A DNA stretch of 23,711 bases, taken from positions 1 to 23,711 of IMG/VR virus record IMGVR_UViG_3300024255_000162; one strand, written 5' to 3'. The notes below the pieces were generated by a model. The model made no database searches. It was not told the origin of the DNA and saw only the letters and a list, made by a program, of their open reading frames with translations. The DNA comes from a virus. Each line of letters opens with the position of its first letter. Position 1 is the stretch's first letter. The position numbers and the translations under genes were made by a program. Shown in pieces: positions 23,701-23,711 of the stretch.

Positions 23701-23711
23701 TATTGCTTTAT
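14758..23711 (-). CDS. Giant baseplate/tail structural protein at the gene 7 position (partial, N-terminus off the right edge)
   Basis: The frame is open from the right edge to a TAA at 14758, at least 2984 codons; the true start lies outside. A TTG at 23541 is internal: 56 further sense codons precede it, including KVIDKGEGYTNRKLIVSPTG across that point. Residues below count from that TTG. Visible parts are: a YHYH-like domain (296-392); about five HxFxTGxxVxY repeats; at least nine GY units; two RG/H modules (ERGLAGVSHTVGTAV and KRGFVGSSASTHTDSTLVRI); an SGSVATIKSLNLNEGTF module; the fibre-type segment FINGVLQKPVENYVFEGGTS followed by FVFTRAPLPQDEVEIYFY (about 2610-2650); and a C-terminus KYSWGLLEGGTRSANPISIG followed by an RRGIGIRKTGALPKREV tail. 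Many VGIGTT motifs are spread throughout. It directly precedes gp8, as gene 7 does in T4 (T4 gp7 is 1032 residues). Homology to gp7 is not shown; a large baseplate or fibre role is inferred. Confidence 0.9.
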   Translation of the reverse strand, partial: KAIKLYNNLSDQQSDTNVVGIYTGSIGSHKFSTLSSSRQVSYIKVIDKGEGYTNRKLIVSPTGISTTQNSINFKNHGFNNGEIVEYDYESGQISGITTANQYFILKVDDDSFRLCDAGIGGTVVSNYERQDYKTFDSTGSGYQYFKYPDISVLIKYNSVGFGTTTQEYQDLVLTPVVKGSIIDAYVYESGTGYGSTILNLEKKPIISIKNGKSAQLTPSIVDGRIISVFTSFVGSEYYSVPELIVSGSGTGAELRAIINNGQISEVKVLNTGIGYSASNTKIQVVSSGNNSFIDPQIRKLTLNDNIVRFPTGEVLLEGKDKLQYSVSKYFEGLRDSFGETSVGVANTSNSKIIGWAYDGNPIYGPYGYSDPNDRSSGLKLLESGYILNTSNVENRPSGFDAGFFVEDYQFNGDGDLDEYNGRYEKNEEYPNGVYVYHATINQFPYFIGNKHKSKLISDSDLNQSFDFNNSNLLRNTFPYKVSELKADYDFINETSDVLDQKIEVVSVTSDSVKSIEIENSGNNYKVGDRLIFDNTDTSGSGLDVSVASIKGKSLVKLNTNSTEYLNSIFTWESTSKVKVSILPNHDLLNLDYVTVSGFSTNLSALNGTHQITVPSYANGRCLSTITSASVGFTTEIYVSPIPEQVSVGSSIGIGTETLKVLEVFKNQNILRIERGLAGVSHTVGTAVSFLPDSFTISKSLDKFDSKVNDKVFFNPKESVGVGTISGVGYSTSFTFGSISTVTRSISTKGIYIENHPFVTNQPVVYTSNGINPITVSPDGTSTSDLSSNPNLFVVKKSPSLIGLKTAITGEELFFHNNGNDSDKYSFESNYTQILGDVDKNVVTVSVSTSHELQNGDTVTLDVQPNLSVGIGTSTAVRVLYKSEIDNIVVNPIGFNSTGINTVTNEITITDHKLVTGDKVLYEDNGYNEYFVYKINRNRINLCETLIDSQQNPPTVVSFASTGSSSQTIALINPQLQPVKNNNLVFDLSDSSLVNYSLRLYQDKEFNNEFVSTGSTNTFSVSGVGTVGVTSTATLTLDYNSQIGELFYNLEKDGVLVKSDTDVSNYSSIKYINSDYNNSYTISGVAATTFNVNIEKKPEKLSYGSTECDILKYSTTSTSPSGPVKSLSIISSGTGYKKLPTLKSTNSTSGVDLIVNAKSINVGSIKESRVINNRFTYSSDKTLRPKVNVSPNIVIKDSNTLSQISIISGGEGYVSPPFITLINPTTRSIIDSGFIEAKITGSAISSVEIETEPKGLPDETVEVFATNNNNGVAIEKVESSNTGIFTCTISTPGIGNTFNTPPFAKGDEVFIEGISKFSSDGDGFNSSDYGFRFFKVTDYNNEGLNDTVSIGVSEFTSNTGIAKTIQDFSGVIINKNDYPTFKVVQEPSKFFIGETLSSNQIIRDLEVTGSDGDSLKVLGSYELSVGEVITGNESGSVATIKSLNLNEGTFNVGYSNIKDIGWDTETGKLSEDFQVTPDNNYYQNLSYSVKSSITYKDQQSPVESLVHTSGLKNFADTGISSNTSAGLTTTNDGITIIYDVIDEKRVDTINNFDNVIDVDVIDSKSKFLKLKSKRLTNYTELKNLNVLTIDDLQNQFSNSESESTEFLLVDELDNRTYFNYLLRVSSEDGTELQLTDITILKNELESVIVENESISGQEFNYGIFDLFTDETEKTFLRFVPNDALNTNYDLKVIKQIFNTDISGVGTQSIGFVDLTGSVATENTSVGIGTTTIISLDSNNFESLYVNAQVTNTVTNDMNYVRLYVSIAGTNTFISEYYIDSNVLSSSTGNQIGIFTCTDLGSGVLSLIHENTSSDQLKIRTNIVGFGTTSTGIGTYRFKSSDQFDGQERSIIYDSRYYSTVGASSTTIQTLDRSLFNASKSLVQVSIGSTKALHQVMLIDEGTDAYTQQLPFLSVSNDDSELDDASGIGTFGGEISGSDLILKFFPDSNQTGQIDIEVFSKSFYSEVDVVNEPLDLSYGAVTESIDEKFYNAINLSRINKDSFELTDNGIPIFSKKFNPNSSALDASTGTFTIQNHFFVTGEELIYTPNSTIVGVGTSAVVTSSGELPSTVYAIKLTENTFKVAITTTAASAGIGTTFTSLGEGNAHRFTMKEKNTKCILTVDELVQYPIAPTKITHTLSGNVGGSLNNSATIVSLSGISTINPRDILKIDEEYMGVTNVGLGTTNVGPITNNGTINLVEVKRGFVGSSASTHTDSTLVRIHKGSFNIEDSEIYFTEAPRGNPQIEKTKNNLDFETSSFTGRVFLKSNYDNNKVYDDLSDEFTGIGRTFTLKVGGANTTGIGTEGASGLVFINNIYQSPKTDNNPTRFNYQILEDSSAGITTVEFSGITSFNDPLQYIVSDYDVNLNEVPRGGIIVSYGSTPGLGFAPLVGASVTAVVGAGGSIVSVGLGTTGHGSGYNGLVSIGISVYEDGHTGDVATITASVGAGGTLSFNVGAGGTGYSNPEIFVSDPSYSNLPVVGVSRLGIGATTDTGNGLLVDLKVSGSTGIGSTLFEVSEVKFSRPGYNFRRGDVFKPVGLVTDGSLSSPISDFEITVVDTYSDNFAAWEFGELDYIDSIQNLQDGSRVRFPLNYNSELLSFEPEENSPIEKNINNVLIIFINGVLQKPVENYVFEGGTSFVFTRAPLPQDEVEIYFYKGVDGTDSVLVDDIIPTIETGDIVQVISNNIYPNTITQDERTVYNLTFSDKFETNRYAGLGVDETNYKPLSWTKQKTDKKINGQYVYKSRDVLEPLIFPTARIIKDVSTTDTEIFVDNVELFEYETDNGYTDSSTPLDAVIINGISTESAGSIEKITGFNNIKGFSGIVTGITTTTGIGVPLALEFKVQHNVTSNYFNGLIVGYPIYIYDTQIGSGVTSIDDSNSAVVGIGTTFLDNVYYVSAISNDDAIGIITCNVDSNSNIVGLVTTGNILNPVGKYSWGLLEGGTRSANPISIGVTGNTVSGLTTYPTIQRRGIGIRKTGALPKREV
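16103..16520 (-). repeat. Gly-rich GY repeat cluster near the C-terminus of the giant protein
   Basis: SVGLGTTGHGSGYNGLVSIG, NVGAGGTGYSNPEIFVSDPS and KFSRPGYNFRRGDVFKPVGL are three successive GY-type units, with VGAGGSIV and VGAGGTLS linkers between them. The plus strand opposite reads as a proline-rich shadow frame. Confidence 0.65.
17455..17637 (-). repeat. HxFxTGxxVxY repeat (copy nearest the C-terminus)
   Basis: TGTFTIQNHFFVTGEELIYT runs on to a YAIKLTENTFKVAIT ending. The pattern (x-HxF-x-TG-x-x-hydrophobic-x-Y, then Y-hydrophobic-x-V/L-x-x-x-x-F-K/R-hydrophobic) resembles phage segments often labelled as E1 FCCH-like in databases. Confidence 0.6.
20041..20340 (-). repeat. GY repeat pair in the middle of the giant protein
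   Basis: SLSIISSGTGYKKLPTLKST and QISIISGGEGYVSPPFITLI are separated by about 60 residues. Both begin with an S-I-I-S strand, followed by G-x-GY and a proline-containing strand. Confidence 0.65.
20877..21002 (-). repeat. HxFxTGxxVxY repeat
   Basis: NEITITDHKLVTGDKVLYED continues into YNEYFVYKINRNRINLCET, matching the pattern of the copy at 17455-17637 with a Leu replacing the Phe after His. Confidence 0.55.
21280..21470 (-). repeat. HxFxTGxxVxY repeat, degenerate
   Basis: KGIYIENHPFVTNQPVVYTS is followed by a Ser/Asn-rich insert and NLFVVKKSPSLIGLKTAI. The TG is changed to TN, but the strand order is kept. Confidence 0.5.
21850..21976 (-). repeat. HxFxTGxxVxY-type repeat, short form
   Basis: SILPNHDLLNLDYVTVSGFS continues into ALNGTHQITVPSYANG. 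This short form (HDLxNxDYVTVSG, then LNGTHQI) is the one closest to the generic phage FCCH-like pattern. Confidence 0.5.
22366..22656 (-). other. YHYH-like domain within the giant baseplate protein
   Basis: IIGWAYDGNPIYGPYGYSD (296-314) is followed by GDLDEYNGRYEKNEEYPNGV (358-377) and YVYHATINQFPYFIG. This is the layout of the YHYH protein family: G-x-A-x-DG-x-PIYGP, then DLDE-NG with EYP-G, then YHYH-x-T with FPY. Here the first His of YHYH is replaced by Val (Y378-V379-Y380-H381) and the usual Cys in DLDECNG is Tyr. The family's biochemical role is not known to me. Confidence 0.75.
23356..23499 (-). repeat. HxFxTGxxVxY repeat (first copy in the window)
   Basis: INFKNHGFNNGEIVEYDYES continues into ISGITTANQYFILKVDDDSF and RLCDAG. 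It is the most complete copy, with HGF, NGEIVEY, the I-x-G-I turn, the YFILKV strand and FRL. Confidence 0.6.

Noticed and set aside
1-23711. Defence system, insertion sequence, tRNA or host metabolic gene
   Set aside because: All reading frames of note are virion or packaging proteins, and no cloverleaf, transposase, terminal repeat or enzyme motif was found by reading.

Overview
The window is a block of late, virion-structure genes from a marine T4-like myovirus. It is AT-rich DNA, about one third GC where I counted, and every supported gene lies on the minus strand. Four gene products can be aligned by eye with phage T4 proteins in T4 order: gp8 (baseplate wedge), gp13 and gp14 (neck), gp15 (tail sheath terminator) and gp16 (small terminase). 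The style of the other proteins is what I know from T4-like cyanophages of Prochlorococcus and Synechococcus, and possibly SAR11 phages: giant structural proteins, glycine-tyrosine repeats and VGIGT motifs. The host cannot be fixed from this window, which has no tRNA, photosynthesis or other host-like gene.

Reading in the direction of transcription (high to low coordinates): (1) 23711-14758, the C-terminal 2980-plus codons of a giant baseplate or tail protein at the position of T4 gene 7, open at the right edge; (2) 14713-13163, gp8, preceded by an exact T4-type late promoter TATAAATA; (3) 13156-5810, a 2448-residue DUF4815-type structural protein where T4 has genes 9-12; (4) 5813-5610, a 67-residue coiled-coil protein overlapping it by ATGA; (5) after a second exact TATAAATA, a tight unit of a 116-residue structural protein, a 159-residue fibre-like protein (at the position of T4 wac), gp13, gp14, gp15 and gp16; (6) 1185 to the left edge, a 395-codon reading frame without a stop in the window. 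It encodes a basic, modular protein between gp16 and the place where gp17, the large terminase, would be expected.

Together these genes build the baseplate wedge and its fibres, join head to tail (gp13, gp14, gp15) and start DNA packaging (gp16). Coding is nearly continuous: the largest gap is about 52 bases and three junctions are TAATG stop/start overlaps, so translation is probably coupled. No stretch over 300 bases lacks a gene.

Points most worth following: a GC-rich island with a direct repeat inside gene 16 (possible packaging site); the modular basic protein beside the terminase genes; a YHYH-type domain in the giant baseplate protein; and small repeat modules shared by up to four different virion proteins. 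I found no defence, CRISPR, RNA-gene or insertion-sequence content.
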